This document shows positions 1 through 7,261 of a DNA stretch of 44,293 nucleotides, one piece after another. Every line of letters starts with the position of its first letter. Position 1 is the first letter of the stretch. This DNA comes from Microbacterium sp. 5K110 (lineage in GTDB: Bacteria > Actinomycetota > Actinomycetes > Actinomycetales > Microbacteriaceae). A program made the position numbers and the translations under genes. Below the pieces are notes generated by a model, which did not search any database, was not told where the DNA came from, and worked only from the letters and a program-made list of their open reading frames with translations. The DNA is taken from NCBI RefSeq assembly GCF_005774735.1, contig NZ_VBUM01000020.1, positions 1-44,293 of the forward strand. The letters run 5' to 3'.

Positions 1-2
1 CC

Positions 3-239
3 CCCACCCCCACGCCTACGAGCGACCCGACCGCCTCGCCGACGCCGAGCGTTGCGCCGGCCGTCGCGCTTCCGGGCGGTGACGCGGGGAATGGCGGGCT
101 CGCCTCCACCGGCGTCCAGGTCACCCCGTGGGGCGTGGCCGCGTTCGGCTCGATCGTGATCGGTGCGGCGCTCGTGTGGATGGCCCGCCGGTCGCGCGCA
201 CGCGGAATGCTGTCGGTCGTCGCGCCCGCCCGGAAGTAG
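3..239 (+). CDS. C-terminal end of an LAxTG cell-wall-anchored surface protein (5' truncated by window edge)
   Basis: The open frame enters from the left edge with no start, so only the last 78 residues are visible. They are a Pro/Thr/Ser-rich linker (PTPTPTSDPTASPTPS), then the sorting motif LASTG, a hydrophobic segment (WGVAAFGSIVIGAALVWMA) and a basic tail beginning RRSRAR. LAxTG followed by a transmembrane helix and positive charges is the signal recognised by actinobacterial class E sortases, so the protein is probably secreted and covalently attached to peptidoglycan. The N-terminal functional domain lies outside the window, so no activity can be assigned. Confidence 0.75.
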   Translation, partial: PTPTPTSDPTASPTPSVAPAVALPGGDAGNGGLASTGVQVTPWGVAAFGSIVIGAALVWMARRSRARGMLSVVAPARK

Positions 240-250
240 CCGACGTCGAC

Positions 251-297
251 CGCGAGGGCGGGTTGCTCCGGGTATCCGGCGCGGCCCGCCTCTCGCG
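251..297. terminator. Hairpin between convergent genes, candidate bidirectional terminator
   Basis: CGCGAGGGCGGG (251-262) pairs with CCCGCCTCTCGCG (285-297) with one bulged base. The 22-nt loop carries a small CCGG...CCGG repeat. It lies between the ends of the LAxTG gene (239) and nucS (314). There is no long T tract, so intrinsic termination is inferred from position and stem strength only. Confidence 0.45.
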
Positions 298-313
298 TTC
301 CGGGTGCGAGGCG

Positions 314-1006
314 TCAGAACAGCCGCGGAGCCCCCGACTCGGTGCCCTTCATCCCCTCGTAGTCGAGGGTGAGGCAGCGGATGCCGCGATCGGTCGCGAG
401 CACGCGGGCCTGGGGCTTGATCTCCTGGGCGGCGAAGACGCCGGTGACCGGCGCCAGGAGCGGGTCGCGGTTGAGCAGTTCCAGGTAGCGCGTGAGCTGT
501 TCGACGCCGTCGATGTCGCCGCGACGCTTGACCTCGATCGCGATCGTGCCGCCGTTGTCGTCGCGCAGCAGCAGGTCGACGGGGCCGATCGCGGTGGGGT
601 ACTCGCGGCGGACGAGCGTGAGGCCGTCGCCGACGACGGAGACCTGCTCGGCGAGGAGCCGCTGCAGGTCGGCTTCGACGCCGTCTTTGATGAGGCCGGG
701 GTCGACGCCGAGCTCGTGGGTGCTGTCGTGGAGCACCTCGTAGATCTTCACGACCAGCGCGTCGCCGGACTTCTTGTGCGTCACGCGCCACTGCTCGACG
801 ACGCCGACGCTCGCGGCATCCTCTTCGGGCTCTTCGACGGTGAGCGTGCACGGCGGGCTCATCCAGTTCAGCGGCGCGTGCTGCACGTCGCGATGGAACG
901 CGACGGTGCCGTCGGCCTTGATCATGACGAGACGGGTAGCGAGGGGGAGATGCGTGTTCAGTCGACCGGAGTAGTCGACGGAGCAACGGGCAATGACGAG
1001 GCGCAC
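314..1006 (-). CDS. nucS: Endonuclease NucS (EndoMS mismatch-specific endonuclease)
   Basis: This 230-residue protein matches the actinobacterial NucS/EndoMS family, which cuts both strands at mismatches and replaces MutSL repair in these bacteria. It starts [12 protein letters not shown] and contains LNWMSPPC in the N-terminal DNA-binding domain. The C-terminal RecB-like nuclease core shows the PD-(D/E)xK residues D144, E158 and K160 (GPVDLLL...IAIEVKRRG) and a following Q170xxxY174. I chose the GTG at 1006 over the in-frame GTG at 1063 because family members begin at this Val-Arg-Leu-Val-Ile block. GACAAT, a weak -10-like sequence, lies six bases upstream, so a leaderless message is possible. 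Confidence 0.93.
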   Translation of the reverse strand: MRLVIARCSVDYSGRLNTHLPLATRLVMIKADGTVAFHRDVQHAPLNWMSPPCTLTVEEPEEDAASVGVVEQWRVTHKKSGDALVVKIYEVLHDSTHELGVDPGLIKDGVEADLQRLLAEQVSVVGDGLTLVRREYPTAIGPVDLLLRDDNGGTIAIEVKRRGDIDGVEQLTRYLELLNRDPLLAPVTGVFAAQEIKPQARVLATDRGIRCLTLDYEGMKGTESGAPRLF

Positions 1007-1028
1007 GGCTCCATTGTCCCAAGTCACG

Positions 1029-1235
1029 TCACCAGCGGTCACCAGATCGCTCACGGTCGGCACTGGGAACGATCCGCCGAAGACCGCCGACGGTGAGGTC
1101 AGCGAGGATCACGCGAGCTTCGCTGAGGTGGCTGATGTCATCCACCCGCGTAACCAGTTTCAAATCGTCCACCATGCGCAACAAGGTCTGCCACGCTGGC
1201 ATCAGCGACCCGTTGAGCACCGCCGAGCGGGATCC
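1029..1235 (-). pseudogene. Unrecognised C-terminal coding remnant upstream of nucS
   Basis: This reverse-strand frame reads [20 protein letters not shown] and then [21 protein letters not shown]. Composition is protein-like and third positions are biased to G/C. The frame stays open upstream to about 1622 but becomes Cys/Pro/Arg-rich and unconvincing, and there is no plausible start with a ribosome binding site. I do not recognise the family. It may be the stranded 3' end of a gene broken when the neighbouring island arrived. It could also be chance coding in GC-rich DNA. Confidence 0.25.
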
Positions 1236-1624
1236 CCCAACCCCGCACATGTGCATGCGCACCGAGGACGACGCCGGAAGCTGCAGCAGCCAGCGACCCG
1301 ATGGGACGACCAGCGTGCGCGGGCAACCCAGCCAGCAGCGCCCGGCCTTGCACGCTTCGCATACCTGCGTGGTGCAGATATCTCGAGGCGAGCATCGTGG
1401 AGAGACCGAGTCGGCCAAATGAGGCGGGGGTGTCTGGGTATGCCGACCAACGGAGACAGCGCGAGCCAATGGGGCCTGCCCCGGGCGGGCAGGGCAAGCG
1501 AGATCGGTGGCATGCCGCCAGCGTGGCGAAACCACCGGCTCCCCGCCGGGGCAGACACGCCGACCTTCAGCGCAGCTTCGGCTGAGATGATGCCCGTCCC
1601 GTCGCGCGTGGGTCACGGCCACGA
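1236..1624. other. Gene-free stretch at left edge of the accessory block
   Basis: About 390 bases with no open frame I can support on either strand. Overlapping frames are all low-complexity in amino-acid terms. No inverted repeats typical of an insertion sequence, tRNA or attachment site were recognised. Base composition shifts here from the core style to a somewhat more A/T-tolerant style that continues to about 7.1 kb. Confidence 0.4.
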
Positions 1625-1678
1625 TGTCTCATTTAACGTTCGTCAATCTTCATCTCGCGCTCGACTCCGGCAACATCC
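1625..1678 (+). promoter_or_regulatory. 54-nt shared upstream element, copy A
   Basis: The segment begins TGTCTCATTT and ends GGCAACATCC, 30 bases before the ATG of the DUF305 gene. A second copy at 2470-2523 matches at 38 of 54 positions without gaps, with the ten-base left end and the GGCAACAT near the right end fully conserved. It sits 29 bases before the ATG of the amine oxidase partner gene. The equal spacing suggests a shared promoter or operator. The binding factor is unknown; the IclR-type protein at 6578 is a candidate. Confidence 0.5.
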
Positions 1679-1708
1679 AAGAATCTTCGGCGGGAGAGAG
1701 TGGCCACC

Positions 1709-2431
1709 ATGGTTCGAACCCGTGCACCTCGTCGGCTCGCCGCCTTCACGCTGAGCCTGCTCGCCGTGACCGTCCTCGCCACCCTGCTCACCGTGACCCT
1801 ACTCAGTTCCACCTCTGGTCCGATGGATTCTGAGACGCCACGAGTGCAGGACCTGTCCGGGCGCGGATCCGATCCACGCGCTGACCTCGACTCGTTCGGC
1901 TTCACAAGCTTTGATGCGGGCACCATCCCCCAGGAGGGGGCGAACGCGCTTCCGAATGATTACGACCTGGCCTTCGCCGTGATGATGATCCCTCATCACC
2001 AATCAGCGGTCGACATGGCCGACATGCTGCTCATGACGGACGGCCTGGATCCTCTCATTCGGCAACTTGGCGAATGGATCATCAAGGATCAGAGGACCGA
2101 GATCGACCTGATGACCGAGTTCGTCGAGGCCTGGGATAAGGCGCATCCTGAGCTGGATGCCTGGCACCCGGATGAAGCTGCTATCGCCGCGGTGGGTGAC
2201 GGCATGGGCGGAATGACACACGAGCACGGGACCATGGGGTCAAGCCCCGGCTTCGCCACCTACGGATTCCTCACTCAGATGATCCCGCACCATGAGGGGG
2301 CCATCGAGATGTGTCGAGTGACGCTCGTGAACGGCGTGAATGCGTTCGTGAAGTCGCTCTGCACGCACATCATCTCGGAGCAGGCCGTGGAGCTGGAAGC
2401 CATGGAGAAGCTCCTCCGCGACTACCCCTGA
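1709..2431 (+). CDS. DUF305 family membrane-anchored protein, putative copper-binding
   Basis: A 240-residue protein with an N-terminal signal anchor (LAAFTLSLLAVTVLATLL) and a DUF305 domain, a ferritin-like four-helix bundle. The domain hallmark occurs twice: MMIPHHQSAVDM at residues 92-103 and MIPHHEGAIEM from residue 191. The paired histidines and a Met/His-rich stretch (MGGMTHEHGTM) fit metal binding. The cyanobacterial periplasmic copper protein CopM is a DUF305 member, so copper delivery to the oxidase encoded downstream is a reasonable inference, not shown. A GTG at 1700 is in frame, but the purine-rich GGGAGAGAG is better spaced for the ATG at 1709. That ATG also lies at the same distance from the shared element as the next gene's start. 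Confidence 0.88.
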   Translation: MVRTRAPRRLAAFTLSLLAVTVLATLLTVTLLSSTSGPMDSETPRVQDLSGRGSDPRADLDSFGFTSFDAGTIPQEGANALPNDYDLAFAVMMIPHHQSAVDMADMLLMTDGLDPLIRQLGEWIIKDQRTEIDLMTEFVEAWDKAHPELDAWHPDEAAIAAVGDGMGGMTHEHGTMGSSPGFATYGFLTQMIPHHEGAIEMCRVTLVNGVNAFVKSLCTHIISEQAVELEAMEKLLRDYP

Positions 2432-2469
2432 ACGGATATCACTGTCCCGCGTCGCCCGGCTTGCCCAAC

Positions 2470-2523
2470 TGTCTCATTTGAGGTTGCGCAAGCTTCACCG
2501 GGGACCCGATCGCGGCAACATTC
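2470..2523 (+). promoter_or_regulatory. 54-nt shared upstream element, copy B
   Basis: This is the second copy of the element at 1625-1678, also beginning TGTCTCATTT. Here the left end extends into the small palindrome CTCATTTGAG. It lies 29 bases before the chosen ATG at 2553. No good -10/-35 pair could be placed with confidence, so whether it is a promoter core or an operator is open. Confidence 0.5.
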
Positions 2524-2552
2524 GCGTCTTCTGCTTCCGTCAGAGTGCCTTC

Positions 2553-3344
2553 ATGGTTCAGCCGCAGTCATTCCGTCGCCATCCGCTGGTGTGGGGTATC
2601 GGCGTCATCGGCGTCATCGCCGTCGTCGCCGTCCTCGCCGCTGTGCTCGTGTTCACCGCAGGAGGAGGGGGTGGTCGTGCGGAAGCCACGTCCGGTGCCG
2701 ACCGGGTTGAAGCAGTTGAACGTGCGCTTACCGAACCCGTCCCCGGCATCCCCGACGGCATGCCGACCGAGAGACCGAACCAGTTGGGCCGTACCTCTGA
2801 CCAGGCCTCGCCCGAAGAGATCGGGTACGCCCGCTACCTCGCCTACAAGGCGCAGGGCACGACTGCCACACGAGTCGACGGCACCCCGGGCTACGAGTTC
2901 ATCGCGGCAGACGTGAAGACACAGGGAGTGCCGGCCGGTGAGCGCCACATCGAAGTCCTCTCATACGACTACTCGACCGACACCTCCATCCTGCAGGTGG
3001 TGGATCTGGTCGATGGAACAGTCACGGAGACCAGGGGAGGAGCTGCGACCGCGCCGCCGTCCGCTCGGGAGTCGCTCTTCGCGATGGATCTGCTCATCCG
3101 ATCCGACGAGGCCACCGACATCCGCGCCGCCTTCGCAGAACGCACAGGAGAGGAGCTGACGAGTCCGAGTCAGGTCAGCTACGTGTCGTCTGCGCAGCTG
3201 CCTGCCGGAACCCGTTACCTCGCACCCCAATGCGAAGGGCACCGTTGCGTGGTCTTTCAACCGCATTTCGGCGCTGACGTCGCCCTCTACTACGGCGACG
3301 TGGTGGTGGATCTGTCCGCCTCGCAGGTCTACCGAGTTTCCTGA
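2553..3344 (+). CDS. Membrane-anchored amine oxidase partner protein (tyramine oxidase subunit B-like)
   Basis: A 263-residue protein with a short basic N-terminus, a single transmembrane anchor (GIGVIGVIAVVAVLAAVLVF) and an exported domain. The stretch HIEVLSYDYSTDTSILQVVD followed by LVDGTVTETRG resembles the N2/N3 domains that precede the catalytic domain in ordinary copper amine oxidases. Two Cys (QCEGHRC) may form a disulfide. It ends 37 bases before the catalytic gene, which lacks that N-terminal region, so the two probably form one split enzyme outside the membrane. The open frame could begin at TTG 2478. I prefer ATG 2553 because it gives a normal signal anchor and because its spacing to the upstream element matches the DUF305 gene. 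The subunit name follows my recollection of database naming for similar pairs. Confidence 0.7.
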   Translation: MVQPQSFRRHPLVWGIGVIGVIAVVAVLAAVLVFTAGGGGGRAEATSGADRVEAVERALTEPVPGIPDGMPTERPNQLGRTSDQASPEEIGYARYLAYKAQGTTATRVDGTPGYEFIAADVKTQGVPAGERHIEVLSYDYSTDTSILQVVDLVDGTVTETRGGAATAPPSARESLFAMDLLIRSDEATDIRAAFAERTGEELTSPSQVSYVSSAQLPAGTRYLAPQCEGHRCVVFQPHFGADVALYYGDVVVDLSASQVYRVS

Positions 3345-3381
3345 CCGACCGCAAGCTCCACCATCAAGAGAAGGAAGAAAC

Positions 3382-5070
3382 ATGAAGCTAACCACACTCG
3401 TCGCAGCAGCGGCTGCAGCAGTGTTGTCCGTCGGGCTCGTCGGCTGTACCTGGGCATCGGAGCCGAAGAGCGCTGACGATGTAGCGGCCGTCTCGTTGCC
3501 GGATGACGAGTACGCCGGGGCCTTCTGCTCTGGCGACCAGCGCGTCACGACCACCTTCCGCACCGGAAGCACCTGGGATCTATGCTGGCGGCTCGACGAT
3601 GTCGGCGGACTCACTCTCGAGAAGGTCTTCTTCCAGGGCGTCAACGACAAGCAGCCCATCCAGGTGCTCGACTCGGTCGCCCCCGTGACCATGACCGTTC
3701 CTTACGACGTCGGCACCACGGAGTACAACGACATGGGCTTCGGCGGCTGGGGCGCCGCCTCCGCGAACGAGATGACCGAGGCGGAATGCCCGACCGGCAC
3801 CATCCACAACCTCACCGCCTCAGACTTCGACTACGGGGGCAATGAGGTTCTCGTCGAGGACAAGCCCACCGTCTGCCAGGAGGTCGTCGCCACCGGCTTG
3901 GGTGGACGCTCCGCGTGGGTCACGGACGAGGGGCCGTCCGAGTTGCTCGCCCCCGAGAAGCGCACCCTCACCACCTGGCAGGGCAGCGCACTCGTCATCT
4001 CCGCGAACACCGCAGTCGGCAATTACGAGTACTCATCGAAATACACCCTCCACGACACCGGCCAGATCGATGTCGCCCTCGGCGCAACAGGTGAAGTGAA
4101 CGTGGCGCTCTGGGCAGATCAGCTCGAAGGCATCGACGAGGAGCGGTACGGCTGGCCGATCGGTGAAGGTCAGACGGACTACTCCCCGTCGCACTTCCAC
4201 AACGGCGTGTGGAAGGTCGCATTCGCCATCGACGGCAAGGACGACCAAACAGTCGAAGAGCTCAACACGGCGTGGACGGGGGAATACGGCACACATTCGT
4301 CGCTGTACGAGACCACCCGCACCGTCCTTGACACGGAGACCTCGCGGATGAACGACTCGCTTCGGTCATGGCGTGTCTTCAACCCCAGCAGCCTCAACGA
4401 CGACCAGCATCCGCGCGGGTACGCCATCGTCATGAACGAGAGTGCGGAGTACGAGGCGAACCCCGTCCTCCAGCCGACCGTCACATTTACCAACCGCAAC
4501 GAGTGCGAGATCCAGCCGCTCCAAAACTCCGGCACTGGATGCGAAGGTGCCACGCTGCTGGACTTCACGAACGGGGAGACTCTCACCGATCCCATCGCCT
4601 GGGTGAACGTTGGGTTCCACCACGTCGTCCGCGACGAGGACCAGTCCCCGATGCCCATTCACTGGCAGGGCTTCACCCTCTATCCGCACGACTTCTCGGC
4701 TCTGTCGCCCATCGCGTTGCGGGCTGATCGCAATGGTTACATAGGCGAGAAGGATGCCGCGGCCGGGGCGACGAGCGAGGTCACGCCTGAATCAATCACG
4801 ACACTCGCAGTGACCGGTATGACGGCTCGAGTAACGGTGTCGGCGACAGACGACGAGGGCAATGACGTCGTCCCGACGACCGGGTGGGTCACCATCCTCG
4901 AAGGCGACCTAGAAGTGACACGAGTTCCATTCACGCATGGTGCCGGCGGAGCGCTCGAGGTCGACCTCGGGGCGCTGAGCAGCGGCAGTCACGACCTGAC
5001 CGCGAAGTACGTCGGTAGCAACCAGGTTCGCGGCAGTGTGTCCGATGCCGTGACTGTCGTCATCCCGTAA
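3382..5070 (+). CDS. Lipoprotein copper amine oxidase (tyramine oxidase-like), catalytic subunit with C-terminal Ig-like domain
   Basis: A 562-residue lipoprotein (lipobox LVGC, Cys22) carrying a compact copper amine oxidase catalytic domain. This family deaminates primary amines to aldehyde, ammonia and hydrogen peroxide using copper and a topaquinone made from an active-site Tyr. The topaquinone motif is present as GNYEY, with Tyr215 as the modified residue. Copper ligands appear as H271-F-H273 and H414 (GFHHVVRDED, then MPIHWQGFTLYP, as in the family). The probable catalytic base is Asp117 in YNDMGF. The usual N-terminal N2/N3 domains are missing; the preceding gene may provide one. Residues about 475-562 form an Ig-like domain. 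A GAAGGA ribosome site precedes the ATG. Substrate identity (tyramine or another amine) is not visible. Confidence 0.85.
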   Translation: MKLTTLVAAAAAAVLSVGLVGCTWASEPKSADDVAAVSLPDDEYAGAFCSGDQRVTTTFRTGSTWDLCWRLDDVGGLTLEKVFFQGVNDKQPIQVLDSVAPVTMTVPYDVGTTEYNDMGFGGWGAASANEMTEAECPTGTIHNLTASDFDYGGNEVLVEDKPTVCQEVVATGLGGRSAWVTDEGPSELLAPEKRTLTTWQGSALVISANTAVGNYEYSSKYTLHDTGQIDVALGATGEVNVALWADQLEGIDEERYGWPIGEGQTDYSPSHFHNGVWKVAFAIDGKDDQTVEELNTAWTGEYGTHSSLYETTRTVLDTETSRMNDSLRSWRVFNPSSLNDDQHPRGYAIVMNESAEYEANPVLQPTVTFTNRNECEIQPLQNSGTGCEGATLLDFTNGETLTDPIAWVNVGFHHVVRDEDQSPMPIHWQGFTLYPHDFSALSPIALRADRNGYIGEKDAAAGATSEVTPESITTLAVTGMTARVTVSATDDEGNDVVPTTGWVTILEGDLEVTRVPFTHGAGGALEVDLGALSSGSHDLTAKYVGSNQVRGSVSDAVTVVIP

Positions 5071-5098
5071 CACCCAGGAGACACCAAGCGCGCACGCT

Positions 5099-5131
5099 GG
5101 TGGAGCCGGCGCCGGCCGCGCCGGCTCCACC
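5099..5131 (+). terminator. Perfect 14-bp hairpin between oxidase and permease genes
   Basis: GGTGGAGCCGGCGC (5099-5112) and its exact reverse complement (5118-5131) enclose a 5-base loop. It lies 28 bases after the oxidase stop and just before the permease ribosome site. No T run follows. It may be a partial terminator, or an mRNA-stabilising stem that lowers permease expression relative to oxidase. Confidence 0.6.
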
Positions 5132-5163
5132 ACCGTGCTGTCGCTGTATGCAAGGAGATGAAC

Positions 5164-6576
5164 GTGAGCGCCATCGGGGAAGCATTCCGACAGCCGCAGG
5201 AGGTCCCCGGAGTCTCGGCGCGCAACGAACTTCATGGACTCCGGAGAAGAACCGTGAGCCAGGTGGACATCGTTGCGCAATCTGTGGCATCCGTCGCACC
5301 CGTGATGTGGGCCCTGTCGACAGCGCTCGTCACCGGGGTCGTGGCCGAGCAAGGCGCATGGATCAGCATCATCCTGGCCGCGGCGATCTCATGGGGGGTA
5401 GCTCGGAGCTTCGGCGAGTTCGGCTCTCGCCTCGCAGGCTCCGGGTCGCTGTTCACCTTCGTCGCCAGATCGGGGTTCCGGTATGTGGCGCTCGTCGTTG
5501 CGCTCCTGCTCTGTACCGGCTACGGCACCTTCGCGATGGCTGGTCTCAGTCTGGCGAGCGGTCACATGCTCGCCATCGTTTCCTCGGAGGCGCCTTCCCG
5601 CGACAGCGCCGCGGACGGATTGACGATTATCGTCTTCGTGGCTCTCATCTGTCTGGGCATCATCGTGATGGGTGTGCGAGTCACCACTCGAGTGACACTC
5701 GTGACGGAGTCAGTAGGTCTGGTTCTGCTCGCCCTGCTGATCGTGGTTGCTCTGATGGATCACGGTGCCCCGGTGGGCGATCTGTTCAGTCTGCACGGCG
5801 TCGATTGGGCGAAGGTATCGGCTGGCACCGTAGTCATGGTGGGCGGATGGTTGGGGTTCGAGAGCAGCGCAGCACTTGGGGCTGAGGCGCGACGGCCACT
5901 CGCATCTGTGCCTCGCGCAATGACACTTGCGGTGCTGCTGGCAGCCGGCGTGTATCTGGCGGCGTGGTTCGCGCAACTCGCTCAGCTGACATTGGATCGT
6001 GGGACCAACGCCATCGTTCACCTCTCGCTGGCGATGTGCTTGCTGGCCGCAGTTACGGCGTTCTGGACGGCATTGACCAGGCTCTTTTTCCTCTTCGGCC
6101 GCGAAGTCATTCTTCCGTCCTGTCTTGGACGCACTCACCCGAGACTGCAGACCCCGCACATTGCGGCGATTGCCTCATTTGTCCCCGTTGTCTGTGGTGC
6201 GGTCATCTTCAACACCTTCGGAATCTCGACAGATGCCCTCGAGATGGTCGCCGCACCAGCGTTGATGCTCAGTTACGTCATTGCCACCGCGGTGCTGATC
6301 GTGTTTCTCGCACGCCTAGGGGAGCTGACCGCACCCGTGGCATTGCTTGCCGGAGTGTCGGCCTTGCTCATGGCCACCGTTCTCGCGGTGGACCTGAAGC
6401 TGGACTTGTCTGGCGGCAGCTGGCTTTCGCTGGCGACGGTGGTCGGCGCATGTGCTGCTGGATGGGCCTGGTGGTCCGTGCTCAGGTCGCGCAGGCCAAA
6501 CGCATTGGACGACCTTGGCATGTACGACAGCGCTATTGCGGCGGACGTGCTCGGTGCCGAGAGCCGTTCGAACTGA
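5164..6576 (+). CDS. APC superfamily amino acid/amine permease
   Basis: A 470-residue polytopic membrane protein with about twelve hydrophobic segments. It opens with a cytoplasmic stretch and the APC-type first helix (VSQVDIVAQSVASVAPVMWAL); a later GWLGFESSAALGAEARRPL matches the conserved APC loop. The family exchanges or imports amino acids and amines with protons or by antiport. Its position after the amine oxidase suggests import of the amine, or of a product of its oxidation. The AAGGAG ribosome site at 5152-5157 abuts the ATG at 5158 but is six bases from the GTG at 5164, so I use the GTG. The stop is one base from the next start, indicating co-translation. Confidence 0.85.
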   Translation: MSAIGEAFRQPQEVPGVSARNELHGLRRRTVSQVDIVAQSVASVAPVMWALSTALVTGVVAEQGAWISIILAAAISWGVARSFGEFGSRLAGSGSLFTFVARSGFRYVALVVALLLCTGYGTFAMAGLSLASGHMLAIVSSEAPSRDSAADGLTIIVFVALICLGIIVMGVRVTTRVTLVTESVGLVLLALLIVVALMDHGAPVGDLFSLHGVDWAKVSAGTVVMVGGWLGFESSAALGAEARRPLASVPRAMTLAVLLAAGVYLAAWFAQLAQLTLDRGTNAIVHLSLAMCLLAAVTAFWTALTRLFFLFGREVILPSCLGRTHPRLQTPHIAAIASFVPVVCGAVIFNTFGISTDALEMVAAPALMLSYVIATAVLIVFLARLGELTAPVALLAGVSALLMATVLAVDLKLDLSGGSWLSLATVVGACAAGWAWWSVLRSRRPNALDDLGMYDSAIAADVLGAESRSN

Positions 6577-6577
6577 C

Positions 6578-6889
6578 ATGCCCGTGGATGCGACGGGCGA
6601 AGTGCGTTGGAGTGACAACTTCAACGGGCGCCAGCCTGCAGCCGTCGCGTCCGCGTTTGCGGTTCTCGAGCAAGTGGCGCGGGCCGGTCCGGGAATAACC
6701 GCACGAGAGATAGCCGAAAGCCTGAAGATGCCGCGGGCAACTGCATATCGCCTCATCAAGCAGTTGACCGAGTCCGAGTACCTGGTCCGGACGCTCGATC
6801 TGCGAGGCTTCGCGCTAGGCAGTCGACTGGTGGAACTTGTGCGGTTGGGCTCCGACTCGGCTGATCCGGAACAACCTCTCCAGGAGTAG
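6578..6889 (+). CDS. IclR-type helix-turn-helix protein lacking the effector domain
   Basis: A 103-residue protein whose residues about 20-85 form an IclR winged helix-turn-helix (AFAVLEQVARAGPGITAREI, then SLKMPRATAYRLIKQLTE). Normal IclR regulators are about 250 residues with a C-terminal ligand-binding domain. Here the frame stops soon after the DNA-binding domain, and no frame of the following 200 bases resembles the missing part. It starts one base after the permease stop. It may be a functional small regulator of the oxidase cluster or the surviving half of a truncated regulator. No ribosome site of its own is obvious, so translation probably depends on coupling. Confidence 0.65.
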   Translation: MPVDATGEVRWSDNFNGRQPAAVASAFAVLEQVARAGPGITAREIAESLKMPRATAYRLIKQLTESEYLVRTLDLRGFALGSRLVELVRLGSDSADPEQPLQE

Positions 6890-7102
6890 ACGTGCCGACG
6901 CAGTTCACTCGACACGGAACCGTACACACGATCAGCAGTCGTCAGTACAGCAAGGCCAACTCACTCATTGCTCTCCTGCATGTGGTGGGGCTGCTCTGTC
7001 TAATCGAGGACGAGTAGCCCACCAAAGAAGAGGGGGCGCGAGGAACCAACTGGTAACCGGTCAAGTTGCCACCGATTCGTTCCTCACTCCCTCCGGCGCA
7101 TC
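6890..7102. other. Non-coding right edge of the accessory block
   Basis: No convincing gene. A 41-codon forward frame (6892-7017) directly after the regulator shows no recognisable motif and I do not call it. Composition returns to the core high-GC style at about 7090, so a recombination boundary probably lies here. Confidence 0.35.
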
Positions 7103-7234
7103 GTGGTGCGCCTCGGCCTCAGTCACGACATGACCGAGCTGCTCCTCGACGCGATCCGCGAGGAGGTCGCGTTCCTCGAGGACCTGAGCGCCCCCATCCC
7201 GCGCAAACGACCCACGACCGGCTTCGCACACTGA
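7103..7234 (+). pseudogene. C-terminal remnant of an unrecognised core gene
   Basis: A 43-residue frame ending at a TGA reads VVRLGLSHDMTELLLDAIRE and continues VAFLEDLSAPIPRKRPTTG. It has strongly G/C-ended codons like the core genome and unlike the island just upstream. There is no ribosome site and no upstream continuation in frame. It looks like the 3' end of a gene whose 5' part was removed at the island boundary. The family is not recognised. Confidence 0.35.
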
Positions 7235-7261
7235 ACCGGGCGTGAACCGCGGAAGACAGCG

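Noticed and set aside
1709..1725. GGTTCGAACC at the DUF305 start, resembling a tRNA T-arm or attachment core
   Set aside because: No acceptor, D or anticodon stem surrounds it, and it encodes the signal anchor start. Treated as coincidence.
6892..7017. 41-codon forward frame after the IclR-type gene
   Set aside because: No ribosome site, no motif and no trace of an IclR effector domain; not enough to call a gene.
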